Shown: positions 34,914 through 44,236 of the stretch, in pieces
Layout: each line of letters opens with the position of its first letter
Numbering within the stretch: position 1 is the stretch's first letter
Source: Urbifossiella limnaea
GTDB taxonomy: Bacteria > Planctomycetota > Planctomycetia > Gemmatales > Gemmataceae
Length of the DNA stretch: 64,000 nucleotides
Assembly: GCF_007747215.1 (NCBI RefSeq)
Contig: NZ_CP036273.1
Coordinates: 248,001-312,000, forward strand
Direction: 5' to 3'
Made by a program: the position numbers and the translations under genes
The notes under the pieces: model-generated
What the model was told of the DNA's origin: nothing
Seen by the model: only the letters and a program-made list of their open reading frames with translations
Databases searched by the model: none

Positions 34914-37604
34914 ATGATACTTCGCCTTCTACCCTCCACGGGCCTCGCCGCCGTCGCCCTCGTGCTGGCGTTCGTCCCCGCCCCGGGCCGCGCCGTGCAG
35001 CCGCCCCCGCGCGAGGCGCCGCCCGCCGAGCCGCCGCCGACGGCGACCGTCGTGTACCGCAACCTCACCCTGTACACCGCCGCGGCCGGCGCCGACGCGC
35101 CGATCCCGAACGCCGTGCTGATCGTGAAGGACGGCAAGGTGCTGTATGCCGGCCCCGCCGCCGCCGCGCCCGCGCAGCCCGCCGACCCCGAGGTGCGCGA
35201 CCTGGCCGGCGCCGTGGTCATCCCCGGTCTCGTGGACACGCACTCGCACATCGGCCTGTTCGGCCGGCCGGGCGTCGGCGCCAACGCCGACGGCAACGAG
35301 ATGAGCGGCCCGGTGCAGCCCGGCGTCCGCGCCCTCGACTCGATCAACCCCGACGACCCCGGCATCCGCATGGCCGTCGCCGGCGGCGTCACCACCGCCA
35401 ACATCATGCCCGGCTCCGGCAACGTCATCGGCGGCCAGACGCTCTACGTCAAGCTCCGCGGCCGCACCGTCGAGCAGATGGTGATTCTCGGCCGGCTGCC
35501 CGACGGCTCGATCATCCTCGGCGGCCTCAAGATGGCGAACGGCGAGAACCCGAAGGGGTACGGCCGCAACCGCAGCCAGGCGCCGTTCACGCGGATGAAG
35601 GTGGCGGCGCTGCAGCGCGAGCAGTTCGTGAAGGCCCGCGAGTACAAGGCGAAGCGCGACGCCGGCGAGAAGGTCGAGCCGAACCTCGACCTGGAGCCGC
35701 TCGTGGAGGTGCTGGAGAAGAAGCGCACCGTCCACTTCCACTGCCACCGCGCCGACGACCTGATGACCGCGGTGCGCATCAGCGAGGAGTTCGGCTTCGA
35801 GCTCGTGCTGCAACACGCCACCGAAGGCTACCGCGTCGCCGACATCCTGGCGAAGAAGCGCATCCCGGTGTCGCTGACGCTCATCGACAGCCCCGGCGGC
35901 AAGCCCGAGACGATCGGCCTCCTGGAGGAGAACGCCGCGGTGCTGGCGAAGGCCGGCGTGACGGTGACGATCAACACCGACGACAGCATCACCGAGTCGC
36001 GGTTCTACCTGCGCACCGGGGCGATCGCGCTCCGCGGCGGGCTCCCCGAGATGGACGCGCTGCGGGCGCTCACGTCGAACGCGGCGAAGCTATTGCACCT
36101 CGACCACCGCCTCGGCTCGCTGGAGAAGGGGAAGGACGCCGACTTCGTGGTGCTGTCCGGCCCGCCGTTCTCGACGTACACGCAGGTGCTCGAAACGCAC
36201 ATCGACGGCCGCAAGCGCTTCGACCGCAGCAAGAAGGCCGACTGGGTGTACCAGGCCGGCGGGTTCGCGCTGCCGGACGCGGCGAAGGAACTGCCGGCAC
36301 CGTTCGCCCCGACCGCGGCCCCGAAGGCGGGTCCGAAGGTGAATGTGCTTGAGGGGCGGGAGCCGAACAACTCGAAGAAGCTGGTCGTGCTAGCCGGCCG
36401 CATCCACACCGCCGCCGGGCCGCCGATTGACGGCGGGTCGCTCCTGATCGTGAACGGGAAGATCGCCGCCGTTCTCCGTGGTGACCCGCAGATTCCCGCC
36501 GACGCCACGGTCCTCACCGCCAAGGAGGTGACGCCCGGCCTCATCGACCCGTTCACCACGGCCGGCCTCAGTGGCGCGTGGAACCTGCCGCAAGACCAGG
36601 ACCAGGACGAGCCGTCGGACCCGAACCAGTCCGACCTGCGGGCGCTCGACGGGTTCAACGCGAAGGAACCCCTCCTCGACTTCCTGCGGGCGCAGGGGAC
36701 CACGATCGTGCACTCGACGCCCGGCCGGGTGAACCCGATCGCCGGCCGCGGCGGCGTGTTCCGCAGCGACGGCATGACGGCCGAGGGCGCGGCGCTGGTA
36801 CCGGTCGGCGCCGTGATCGTAAACCTGGGCGAGGAGCCGAAGGCGGCGAAGGGGAAGGCGCCGGGCACGCGCATGGCGACAGCCGCGCTCGTGCGCCGGG
36901 CCTTCGCCGACGCGAAGGCGTACGGCGCGAAGCGCGCCGCCGACGCCAAGACGCCGCAGAACGCGAAGCACGAGGGGCTGCTGCCGGCGCTCGCCGGCAA
37001 GGTGCCGGTCTTCTTTGCGGCGCACCGCGCCGACGACATCGCCACCGCGCTGCGCCTCGCGGACGAGTTCAAGCTGAAGCCCGTGCTGGCGCTCGGCACC
37101 GAGGCGTACCGGCTCGTCCCCGAGCTGAAGAAGGCGGGCATCCCGGTCGTCGTTCACCCGACGATGCAGCGGGCGGCGTCGAGCCTGGAGACGATGCACG
37201 GCTACGTCGGGAACGCGGCGGTGCTCGCCGACGCGGGCATCCCGGTCAGCTTGTGTACCGGCTTCGAGGGGTACGTTCCGAAGGTGCGGGTGCTGCGCTT
37301 CGAGGCGGCGATGGCGGCGGCGAACGGTTTGGGGCACGACCGCGCGTTGAAGGCCATCACGGTCGAGCCGGCAAAGCTGCTGGGGATCGCGGACCGGTTC
37401 GGGACGATCGAGGTCGGCAAGGCGGCGGACCTGGTGCTGTACGACGGCGACCCGTTCGAGCACGCCACGCACGTGACGCACACGGTGGTCGGCGGCCGGG
37501 TGGCGTACAGCCGGGCGGAGTACCTGGCGCTGCCGTTCGAGCGGCGCATCCTGCCGCTGCTCGGCGGCGGCCCCGGCGCCGGCTGTTGCTTGGAGGGCTG
37601 GTAA
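34914..37604 (+). CDS. Secreted tandem amidohydrolase
   Basis: 896 residues made of two amidohydrolase (metal-dependent TIM barrel) halves after a signal peptide (residues 1-25). The first half has the metal motif GLVDTHSHIG, VHFHCHRADDLM, the NTDDSIT block and the composite-domain end GSLEKGKDADFVVLSGPPF. The second half (from about 470) repeats this architecture but lacks the HxH motif: it reads GLIDPFTTAG, while keeping FFAAHRADDI and FGTIEVGKAADLVLYDGDPF. So only the first barrel should be catalytic; the second probably supports folding or dimerisation. Imidazolonepropionase-like or dipeptidase activities are possible; substrate unknown. Confidence 0.85.
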   Translation: MILRLLPSTGLAAVALVLAFVPAPGRAVQPPPREAPPAEPPPTATVVYRNLTLYTAAAGADAPIPNAVLIVKDGKVLYAGPAAAAPAQPADPEVRDLAGAVVIPGLVDTHSHIGLFGRPGVGANADGNEMSGPVQPGVRALDSINPDDPGIRMAVAGGVTTANIMPGSGNVIGGQTLYVKLRGRTVEQMVILGRLPDGSIILGGLKMANGENPKGYGRNRSQAPFTRMKVAALQREQFVKAREYKAKRDAGEKVEPNLDLEPLVEVLEKKRTVHFHCHRADDLMTAVRISEEFGFELVLQHATEGYRVADILAKKRIPVSLTLIDSPGGKPETIGLLEENAAVLAKAGVTVTINTDDSITESRFYLRTGAIALRGGLPEMDALRALTSNAAKLLHLDHRLGSLEKGKDADFVVLSGPPFSTYTQVLETHIDGRKRFDRSKKADWVYQAGGFALPDAAKELPAPFAPTAAPKAGPKVNVLEGREPNNSKKLVVLAGRIHTAAGPPIDGGSLLIVNGKIAAVLRGDPQIPADATVLTAKEVTPGLIDPFTTAGLSGAWNLPQDQDQDEPSDPNQSDLRALDGFNAKEPLLDFLRAQGTTIVHSTPGRVNPIAGRGGVFRSDGMTAEGAALVPVGAVIVNLGEEPKAAKGKAPGTRMATAALVRRAFADAKAYGAKRAADAKTPQNAKHEGLLPALAGKVPVFFAAHRADDIATALRLADEFKLKPVLALGTEAYRLVPELKKAGIPVVVHPTMQRAASSLETMHGYVGNAAVLADAGIPVSLCTGFEGYVPKVRVLRFEAAMAAANGLGHDRALKAITVEPAKLLGIADRFGTIEVGKAADLVLYDGDPFEHATHVTHTVVGGRVAYSRAEYLALPFERRILPLLGGGPGAGCCLEGW

Positions 37605-37606
37605 AG

Positions 37607-37745
37607 AAGATTAACCACAGAGTCACAGAGGGCACAGAGGAAAGACAGAAGACCGAGACGGAACAGAGTTTGAAATCAACTCCTGTCTCCACTCCGCCTT
37701 TTTGTCTTCCCTCTGTGCCCTCTGTGACTCTGTGGTTAAATCTTT
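37607..37745. repeat. Long hairpin with CCACAGAGTCACAGAGGGCA arms
   Basis: Arms 37612-37647 and 37702-37738, nearly perfect over ~36 bases, outer ends extend to AAGATT/AATCTTT. Loop about 55 bases, AT-richer than the genes. Family of CACAGAG-unit hairpins. It sits in the gap before the cytidine deaminase gene. Confidence 0.9.
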
Positions 37746-37771
37746 TTGAACTCCCACCCCGCGAGGCCGCC

Positions 37772-38167
37772 GTGACAGCTGATCCACTCGTCGCCGCCGC
37801 CGCCATCGCCCGCAGCCGGGCGTTCGCGCCGTACTCGAAGTTCCAGGTCGGCGCCGCGCTCGAAACCGCCGACGGCGCCATCGTCATGGGCTGCAACGTC
37901 GAGAGCGCCAGCTACGGCCTCACGATGTGCGCCGAGCGGACCGCGATCTTCAAGGGCGTGTCGGAGGGGCTGCGGCGGTTCGTGAAGGTCGCGGTCGTGA
38001 CCGACACCGACGCCCCGACGCCGCCGTGCGGGGCGTGCCGGCAGTTGCTGTGGGAGTTCGCCCCGGACGCGGTCGTGCTGCTGGCGAACCTCAAGGGCGA
38101 CGTGCTGAAGTTCACCGTGCGCGAGTTGCTGCCGGCGGCGTTCGACGCGGGGCAGCTGGGGGGGTAA
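37772..38167 (+). CDS. cdd: Cytidine deaminase
   Basis: 131 residues from a GTG, the size of tetrameric cytidine deaminases. The zinc site is C53-A-E55 (the catalytic Glu) and P-C86-G-A-C89-R. The substrate-binding N-terminal FAPYSKFQVGAALE is present. It deaminates cytidine and deoxycytidine to uridine in pyrimidine salvage. It follows a long hairpin. GluQ is on the opposite strand, convergent, three bases away. Confidence 0.95.
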   Translation: MTADPLVAAAAIARSRAFAPYSKFQVGAALETADGAIVMGCNVESASYGLTMCAERTAIFKGVSEGLRRFVKVAVVTDTDAPTPPCGACRQLLWEFAPDAVVLLANLKGDVLKFTVRELLPAAFDAGQLGG

Positions 38168-38170
38168 GTA

Positions 38171-39118
38171 TCACCCGTACCCGATCCCGCGCAGCAGCTC
38201 CGCCGTCAGCACGAACGGCGCCGCCGGGATCGCCCCCAGCCGGAAGCGCGGCAGCAGCTCCCGCGGCGTCGCCGGCCGCGGCTCGTCCAGCCACCCGCAC
38301 GACCACGCCAGCAGCCCCACCACCGCCTCGGGCGCCACGCCCGCGGCGCGCAGCGCCGACAGGCGCGTGTCGCCGTGCCGCTTCGCCAGCCGGCGGCCGT
38401 CGGGGCCGACCACCAGCGGCAGGTGCGCGAACGCCGGCGCGGCCCATCCCAGCGCCCGGTACAGCAGTAGCTGCCGCGGCGTCGAGGGCACCAGATCGTC
38501 CCCACGCACCACCTCGGTCACGCCGGCGTCGGCGTCGTCGGTCACGACCGCGAGCTGGTACGCCGGCGTGCCCGCCGCCTTCCACACCACGAAGTCGCCG
38601 CCGGCGGCGCGCAGATCGACCCGCGTGTGGCCGCGGTACAGGTCGTCGAACGGCGGCGAGTCGGCGACGCGGAACCGCCACGCGAACGGCACCGCCAACC
38701 CCGCGGCGGCGGCGGGGGTGCGGCCGGCGCACGTCCCCGGGTAGGTGGGCGGCTCGTGCTCGGCGTGCGGGGCGCTGGCCGCGGCGGCCACGTCGGAGCG
38801 GGTGCAGGTGCAGGGGTAGACGAGGTCGAGTTGCTTCAGCCGGTCGAGCGCCGCCTCGTAGAGCGGCAGCCGGCGCGTCTGCACGACGGGCTCGCCGTCC
38901 CAGTCGAGGCCGAGCCAGCGGAGGTCGTCCTGCGCCTGCTCGGCGGCCCCGGCCTTCACGCGCGGCGAGTCGATGTCCTCGATGCGGAGCAGCACGCGCC
39001 CGCCGGCGGCGCGGGCGCACAGCCACGCGGCGAGGTAGGTGCGGGCGTTCCCGAGGTGCTGCGCGCCCGTCGGCGACGGGGCCAGCCGCCCGACGGGCGG
39101 GAATGACGAATGACGAAT
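38171..39118 (-). CDS. gluQ: Glutamyl-Q tRNA(Asp) synthetase with a missing canonical start
   Basis: About 315 residues, GluQ/YadB type without an anticodon-binding domain. Visible: the class I motif GRLAPSPTGAQHLGN (HIGH equivalent), LLRIEDIDSPRVKAG, the zinc site YPCTCTRSD/YPGTCAGR, and the KMSKS-like LAKRHGDTRL. It would glutamylate queuosine-34 of tRNA(Asp). In frame, between the upstream stop (39173-39175) and the motif there is no ATG, GTG, TTG or CTG; ATT at 39118 would give an N-terminus of the usual length (8 residues before the motif). The 5' end coincides with a family-2 hairpin, so the start may have been overwritten by it. The 3' end is three bases from the cdd stop. Confidence 0.78.
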   Translation of the reverse strand: MRHSSFPPVGRLAPSPTGAQHLGNARTYLAAWLCARAAGGRVLLRIEDIDSPRVKAGAAEQAQDDLRWLGLDWDGEPVVQTRRLPLYEAALDRLKQLDLVYPCTCTRSDVAAAASAPHAEHEPPTYPGTCAGRTPAAAAGLAVPFAWRFRVADSPPFDDLYRGHTRVDLRAAGGDFVVWKAAGTPAYQLAVVTDDADAGVTEVVRGDDLVPSTPRQLLLYRALGWAAPAFAHLPLVVGPDGRRLAKRHGDTRLSALRAAGVAPEAVVGLLAWSCGWLDEPRPATPRELLPRFRLGAIPAAPFVLTAELLRGIGYG

Positions 39119-39191
39119 GACCCACCACTGACGAAGGAAGACGGCACCGTGTCTTTCTTCGTCAGTGGTGGGTCATTCGTCATTCGTCATT
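39102..39191. repeat. Family-2 intergenic hairpin at the gluQ start
   Basis: 41-base arms (39102-39142, 39151-39191) with one mismatch, loop of only eight bases (GGCACCGT). Arms read AATGACGAATGACGAATGAC then CCACCACTGACGAAG. It is between the gluQ 5' end and the kinase gene's 3' end; gluQ codons lie inside the left arm. Confidence 0.95.
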
Positions 39192-39193
39192 TT

Positions 39194-41233
39194 TCAGAGG
39201 TCGGTGCGGTACTGCACGCCGTACACGGCGTCGCGGGCGCCGAGCGGCGACACCGACCGCACCACCCGCACCAGCACCGCCAGCCCGGCCGCCTCCGGGA
39301 CGGCGTCGAACTCCAGGTACGCGTACTTCGTGGCGATCGGCTCGCTTGCCGAGAACGCCAGCCCGCCGACGGACACGTCCACGCACGCGGCGCGGACCGC
39401 CGCGTCGGCCGTGCCGTCCGAGTGGAGCGGGTGGACCGTCACCGGCAGCGTCGTCGCCACCCGCGGGTGTTTGCGGCGGTCCTCGACGTTCCCGAGCTCC
39501 CGGCGGATGTCGGCCACCAGCCGGGGGATCACGTCGCTGGCGACCTGAACGAACTGGCGGTCCGGCTCGCCGGTCAGGTAGCCGGTAACGCACGCCTCGC
39601 CGACCGACTTCCCGGGCTTCGGCAGCTGCACCTCGACCGCGAACCCCGTCTTCTTCTTCGAGAACCAGCCGCCGCCCGCGGCCGTGCGGCGGAGGACCAC
39701 CAGCCCCGGCTCCGGCTGCTCGACCGTCACCGCCCAGGTTTTCTGGAGGACGCTGAGCTTCAGCGGCACCACCTGCGGGGGGACGGTGGACGGGAACCGG
39801 CACACCCACGCCCCGTCGGCGGTGTGGCCGAGGTCGCCGGGCAGCTGCGGCACCCGGCCCTCGCCGGCCGCCGCCCGGACCACCGCGTGGGCGAAGTCGG
39901 TGCCCGACACCGCCGCCCGCGGCAGCGCTTCGCCGCGCAGCAGGCCGGCCGGGATGACCGACTTGATCGGGTTCACGCGGACCCGCTCCGCCGGCTCCGG
40001 CTCGGCCACCGGCAGGTCTTCCGGGGTCGCCGCGACCGGCGCGCGGGCGGGTGTCGGCGGCAGCGGCGGCAGCGGCACCCCGGGCCGGCTCCCGCCGGGC
40101 GGCAGCGGCACCCCCGGCCGGCTGCCCGGCGGCCCCGTTCGGACGCCGGGGTTCGACGCCCCGGGCGTGCCGAACCGCGTGCCGGGGGGCGACATCCCCG
40201 GCGTCACCAGCCGCGGCACCGTCTGCCAGGTGGCGTTCTTGCTCATCTCCCCGGTCCGCGCCGCTTCCCCGGACAGCGGCGGCTGCGGGTGGCGGCCGGT
40301 CAGATCGCCGGTCGGCGGCGTGGTGTCGATGACGCGCGCCGAGCGCGGGACCGCGGCGTTCCGCCCGGCCGGCGGGTCGTCCTCGGGCTGGTAGTCGGCC
40401 TCGCGCAGCGCGCGGGCGAAGGCGAGGCACGACGGGAAGCGGTCCTCCGGCTTCTTCTGCAGCGCCGTCCACACCGGGCCGCGGTCGCACGCCGGCAGCG
40501 CCGACACGTCCGGCTCGCTGGACACGTGCGCCAGCATCATCTGCTGCGGCGTCCGGGCCGGGTACGGGAACTCGCCGGTCAGCAGCTCGCAGTACACGAG
40601 CGCCAGGCTGTACTGGTCGGACCGCGTGTGGATGGACCCGCGGAGCGTCTCGGGGGCGACGAACTTCGGCGTCAGCCCGCGGCTCTCGCCGCCGCCGCCG
40701 AGCTGCGCCACCAGCCCGTAGTCGCCGACCTTCACGTGCCCGGCGGTGACGAACAGGTTGGCCGGCTTCACGTCGAGGTGCTGCAGCCCGTACTGGTCGG
40801 AGATCACGTCCAGCGCCTCGGCCGCCTCGATGAGGTAGCCGACGAGCTCGGCCCGCGGGATGCCCCGCAGGCCGGCGGCGCGGCAGTCGGCGAACCGGTC
40901 CTGCAGCTGCTGGTCGGCCAGCTCCATCACCATGACGAGCTCGCCGCCGAGGACTTCGACCCGCTCGAGGCTGAGGAGGAACGGGTGGCGGATCTCCTTG
41001 ATCCGCTCGAAGGCGTCGAGCTCCTGGCGGAACTGGGCGGCCTCGCCGTCGAGGCCGGCGGAGACGAACTTGACGGCCTTCTTCAGGCCGCCGGGGGCGA
41101 CGCAGGCCCAAACTTCGCCGAACCCGCCGCGGCCGAGGGGGCGGGTCAGGGTGTAGCCCGGGAGCGGCTCGTCGCCCGGACTGTGGGCGGTGGCGGCGAG
41201 GGCGGCATCGCCGCCGTCGGGGTCACGGGGCAT
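39194..41233 (-). CDS. Ser/Thr protein kinase with C-terminal PilZ domain
   Basis: 679 residues. The N-terminal kinase (about 25-280) has the glycine loop LGRGGFGEVW, the beta-3 Lys in KKAVKFV, a catalytic loop LQHLDVKPANLF (HLD instead of HRD), a DYG in place of DFG, and APETLRGS. A Pro/Gly-rich linker (repeats of GTRFGTPG and PGVPLPP types) spans about 310-410. The C-terminal ~100 residues (from ~582) form a PilZ domain with both c-di-GMP motifs intact: R-K-H-P-R (RxxxR) and D-V-S-V-G-G ([D/N]xSxxG). The kinase may therefore be controlled by c-di-GMP, or target c-di-GMP output. No partner phosphatase is near. A further start at 41281 is possible. Confidence 0.88.
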   Translation of the reverse strand: MPRDPDGGDAALAATAHSPGDEPLPGYTLTRPLGRGGFGEVWACVAPGGLKKAVKFVSAGLDGEAAQFRQELDAFERIKEIRHPFLLSLERVEVLGGELVMVMELADQQLQDRFADCRAAGLRGIPRAELVGYLIEAAEALDVISDQYGLQHLDVKPANLFVTAGHVKVGDYGLVAQLGGGGESRGLTPKFVAPETLRGSIHTRSDQYSLALVYCELLTGEFPYPARTPQQMMLAHVSSEPDVSALPACDRGPVWTALQKKPEDRFPSCLAFARALREADYQPEDDPPAGRNAAVPRSARVIDTTPPTGDLTGRHPQPPLSGEAARTGEMSKNATWQTVPRLVTPGMSPPGTRFGTPGASNPGVRTGPPGSRPGVPLPPGGSRPGVPLPPLPPTPARAPVAATPEDLPVAEPEPAERVRVNPIKSVIPAGLLRGEALPRAAVSGTDFAHAVVRAAAGEGRVPQLPGDLGHTADGAWVCRFPSTVPPQVVPLKLSVLQKTWAVTVEQPEPGLVVLRRTAAGGGWFSKKKTGFAVEVQLPKPGKSVGEACVTGYLTGEPDRQFVQVASDVIPRLVADIRRELGNVEDRRKHPRVATTLPVTVHPLHSDGTADAAVRAACVDVSVGGLAFSASEPIATKYAYLEFDAVPEAAGLAVLVRVVRSVSPLGARDAVYGVQYRTDL

Positions 41234-41360
41234 GGGCGGGCCGGTCGTCAGGGGGTCGGTTGACCCAAGCGTAGGACACAATTCGTGCGACGGTCGGAAT
41301 TTGCCCGCGACGGCGAAGTTCTGTTCCGGCCTGAACCGGCGGGGGCTCGGGGGAGGTGGG

Positions 41361-41543
41361 TCAGCCGGACCGGCGGGCGCGGGCGATGAGCTGATCGACG
41401 CTGTAGATGCCGGTCTTCGTGGGGTGCTCGGCGGCCTCGTTGCCGTCGTCGTCGTAGCGGAGGCGGAGCCGCGCGAGCAAATCGGCCCGCTCGGCAGGGG
41501 TGAGGTCGCCGACGTGCTGGAGAATGGCGTCCACGGTCATCAT
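41361..41543 (-). CDS. Small antitoxin-like protein
   Basis: 60 residues from the ATG at 41543, with AGGGGG just upstream and a reverse-strand TATACAAT -10-like element at 41560-41567. The helical first half (AILQHVGDLTPAERADLLAR) resembles addiction-module component proteins; the end is GIYSVDQLIARARRSG. No adjacent toxin gene on this strand, so the antitoxin idea is unsupported. Confidence 0.55.
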   Translation of the reverse strand: MMTVDAILQHVGDLTPAERADLLARLRLRYDDDGNEAAEHPTKTGIYSVDQLIARARRSG

Positions 41544-42193
41544 TCGCCCCCTGGTACGGTCGATTGTATACCGCCGGCCCAGCGGCCGCACCAGCCCGAC
41601 CGCCCGGGGAACGCCCAAAGCTCGGCCCGAGTGTATTGTGTGCACGGCTCCCCCCGGGGGGTCAGGGCACGCAATGAGTGGATGCCACAAAAGAGTGTCG
41701 GAGCGACGCGGCCGCGTCGGGTCAGTCGAGGGGGGTGGTCTCGCCGCCGTCGCGGGTGACGGCGGCCCAGAAGGCGGACGGGTCGATGCCGCCGCGGACG
41801 GTCCGCACGGAGCCGTCGAACAGCAGGACGAGCATGCCGCCCGGGTGCGGCGTCTGGGGGAGGTTCGGGTCGCAGTCCTCGACCTGCGGGGCCACCTGGA
41901 ACGTCGCCCCGGCGCGGGACGGCTGCGTGACGCCGTTGGCGGTCACCGGCACCACGTCGCCGTAGTAGGCGTCGGCGAACGAGCCGCGGCGGTGTCGATT
42001 CAGTTGGTCGTAATATTGATCGGGCGGTGCACCCATGACCGAGGACCCGATGAGACTATGGGAGAAGTTGTAACGGATTCCGGGGCCGCACCTTGCGTAA
42101 TGTTCTCCGAACGCGATGGTCGCGGACGTCCCGTCGGGGTAGCCCTCCGGGAGGCGGTAGGCGGCGTAGAAGGCGACGAGGTTCGCGGCGTAG

Positions 42194-42204
42194 CTCGTAT
42201 TACC
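42194..42204. repeat. Target-site duplication, left copy
   Basis: CTCGTATTACC directly outside the left inverted repeat; identical to 43702-43712. Length 11 fits IS4-family targets. Confidence 0.95.
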
Positions 42205-43701
42205 CAGGCCATTCACGGTGTGAGACTCACGGATTCCGGCTGACTTTCGCCTGACGGGTCTTCTTCCCCTCGTCGAGCAACCGGGCCGTGGAAACATGTG
42301 GGCTCTTGTCCTTGATCCGTCGGGTCGCCGTCCTCGTCGGCTTCCGGGGCGGCGCTTTCTTGATCCTCCCAAGGTCGACCTTGCCCGCCCACTCGCGGAG
42401 GTGGCCGGCCAACTCCGGGCTGGGCATCGGACCGAACGCCTCCCATTCCGACGCGGGCAGGGCGATCATCATCCCCGCGTACACCATCGCCCACTCCAGC
42501 GCCAGGTAATACCCCGACACCTCCTCCTGCACCTTCTTCTCACCATGCACCGCCCGCAGGGCCGCCTTCAGTACGGCCAGCACGTTGTACGCGGCCACCG
42601 CCACGCAGAACCCGAACAGCGCGGCCCTGGGGTACCCCAGGGTGTTCACCTCACAGTTCAAGGCGACTGTCAACTCGTGGAAGGCCCCCTCGATCTTCCA
42701 CCGCTTGAGGTAGATCTCGGCCACCTTCTTGGCCGGCACCTTCGCCGGCAGGTTGGTCAGGATCTCCACCTCCGCGTCCCCGTCCGCGGTCGGCGCCCGC
42801 AGCCGCACCCGCACCTGCCGCAGGCGCACCAACCGCGCCCCACCCCAGCAGACCCAGACCCGCCGCTCGCCCACCCAGCCCCGGTCCGTCGCGACCTCGG
42901 CCCCGTACCCGGCTTCGGCCTCGACGCTCAGGTTCCCGTGGCGTCGGATGACGACGTAGGCCCGCCGGGCGGCCACCTCACACAGGAACTCCGCCGTGCA
43001 GAAGTTGCGGTCCGCGACCCACACGTCCCGCTCCCGCACCAGCGGCACAATCTGGTCGATCAGCGCCCGCTCCTGGGTGTGGGCGTCCTCGCACGGGACG
43101 ATGTCGGTGACCAGCATCAGGGCCGGGTCGAGCACGACCAAACTCTGCCCGGGCAAGGGGCCGGCGGTGTGCCCCCGGGTGACGCCCAGCCGCCGCTGGG
43201 TGGCGGCCAGGTGGTTGCCGTCGAGGACCCGCACCCGGTAGCCCGGCAGCAGGCTCTTGCACCCCCCGCCCAGCGCGGTGATCAGCCCCTCGCACCGGCC
43301 CGACACGTGCGCGACCAGCCCCGCGGACACGCCCGTCTCGATGTTCCGGAGCTTGTCGTAGACGCACTTGAGGGTGACCGGGACGCGGTCCCGCAGGTGC
43401 CGGTAGGCGGCCTGGACGTGGAGGGCCTTGCCGCCGACCACCAGGGTCATCAGATCGACCGTCGTGGAGAACAGCAACTCCCGGGTGTACCCGCGCTCGG
43501 CGGTCCGGTCGAACAGCGCGTCGAGGGCCGAGGCCGAGAGGGCGTGCTCGATGGTCGCCCGGGACATCACGCTGAGCGGGCTCTCCTCTAGGAACCGCTC
43601 GAAGACCCCACCGAACAGCATGGGCGCGCCCTCTCCCTGGCTTGGCCAAGTCCCTGCCAGCGGACGGCTTACGACCGGGATGCGTCACCGTGAATGGCCT
43701 G
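42205..43701. mobile_element. IS4-family insertion sequence, 1,497 bp
   Basis: Ends are 16-base perfect inverted repeats CAGGCCATTCACGGTG (42205-42220 and 43686-43701) flanked by an 11-base target duplication. It contains one transposase gene, reverse strand, spanning almost the whole element. Both ends and the target duplication are intact, so insertion looks recent. It splits a DUF1559 gene. Confidence 0.97.
42227..43621 (-). CDS. IS4-family DDE transposase
   Basis: 464 residues. The catalytic triad is placed as D in [12 protein letters not shown] in [13 protein letters not shown], and E in the IS4 signature [14 protein letters not shown] (Y-x2-R-x3-E). It is a complete gene within intact ends, so it may be active. 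The protein binds the terminal repeats and performs cut-and-paste transposition. The N-terminus [20 protein letters not shown] is as expected for IS4-group enzymes. Confidence 0.95.
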   Translation of the reverse strand: MLFGGVFERFLEESPLSVMSRATIEHALSASALDALFDRTAERGYTRELLFSTTVDLMTLVVGGKALHVQAAYRHLRDRVPVTLKCVYDKLRNIETGVSAGLVAHVSGRCEGLITALGGGCKSLLPGYRVRVLDGNHLAATQRRLGVTRGHTAGPLPGQSLVVLDPALMLVTDIVPCEDAHTQERALIDQIVPLVRERDVWVADRNFCTAEFLCEVAARRAYVVIRRHGNLSVEAEAGYGAEVATDRGWVGERRVWVCWGGARLVRLRQVRVRLRAPTADGDAEVEILTNLPAKVPAKKVAEIYLKRWKIEGAFHELTVALNCEVNTLGYPRAALFGFCVAVAAYNVLAVLKAALRAVHGEKKVQEEVSGYYLALEWAMVYAGMMIALPASEWEAFGPMPSPELAGHLREWAGKVDLGRIKKAPPRKPTRTATRRIKDKSPHVSTARLLDEGKKTRQAKVSRNP

Positions 43702-43712
43702 CTCGTATTACC
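43702..43712. repeat. Target-site duplication, right copy
   Basis: CTCGTATTACC immediately after the right inverted repeat. Encodes GNTS in the original DUF1559 frame. Confidence 0.95.
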
Positions 43713-44176
43713 CCAACCGGATTGTTCGTCCGGGATCGGGTAGGTGATCACGAACCGCGTCGGGTCAGCTGGGCTGAGGAAGAACGCGACGTGCGGGCCG
43801 TACTGCTTCTCCGGCGCGACGAAAGGTGTGACCTCGTTGAGGGGTGATCCGCTCCGGTGGTCCAGGTCTCCGATCAAGTTGTAACTCGGCACGCGACCGC
43901 CCCGGCACTCGACCCACTGGTGTAGCCCCAGCCCGATCTGCCGCAGCTTGTTGGCACTCTGCGCGCGGACGGCCGCCTCCCGGACCTTCTGAACGGCAGG
44001 AAGAAGGAGGCCGATCAGCACGGCCAGAATCGCGACGGCGACGAGGAGTTCGAGCAGGGTGAGGGCGGCCCGCCGGTCGGTCGGCTTCGTCCGTGCCATT
44101 CCCGCTCCTTCGGCTCGCTCGCGGTGGCCGGGCGGGAGGTGAACCGCGAAAACACCTGTCCGCCGCCCACTGCCGT

Positions 44177-44182
44177 GTTGTA
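44177..44182 (-). promoter_or_regulatory. Candidate -10 (GGTACAACAC type) of the broken DUF1559 gene
   Basis: Reverse-strand TACAAC in the string GGGTACAACACGG. Same core as at 920 and 51806. Confidence 0.4.
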
Positions 44183-44236
44183 CCCGCGCGGCGCGGCCGC
44201 CCACAAGGCCGCGCCCCCGAGCCCAGGAACGTGCCC

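Larger units (their letters stand above)
41722..44099 (-). pseudogene. DUF1559 prepilin-like gene interrupted by an IS4-family element
   Basis: The 5' part (44099 to 43702) encodes a prepilin-type N-terminus ([20 protein letters not shown], then [13 protein letters not shown]) and continues to SGWGNTS; the 3' part (42204 to 41722) continues as YAANLVAFYAAYRLPEGYPDG to the stop. Removing the 1,497-base element and one copy of the 11-base duplication gives an uninterrupted 289-codon DUF1559 frame. DUF1559 proteins are pseudopilin-like and abundant in planctomycetes. As inserted, the protein is truncated. A GGTACAACAC element lies 78 bases before the start (44177-44182). The 45 extra residues encoded after SGWGNTS within the element are not part of the native protein. 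Confidence 0.95.
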
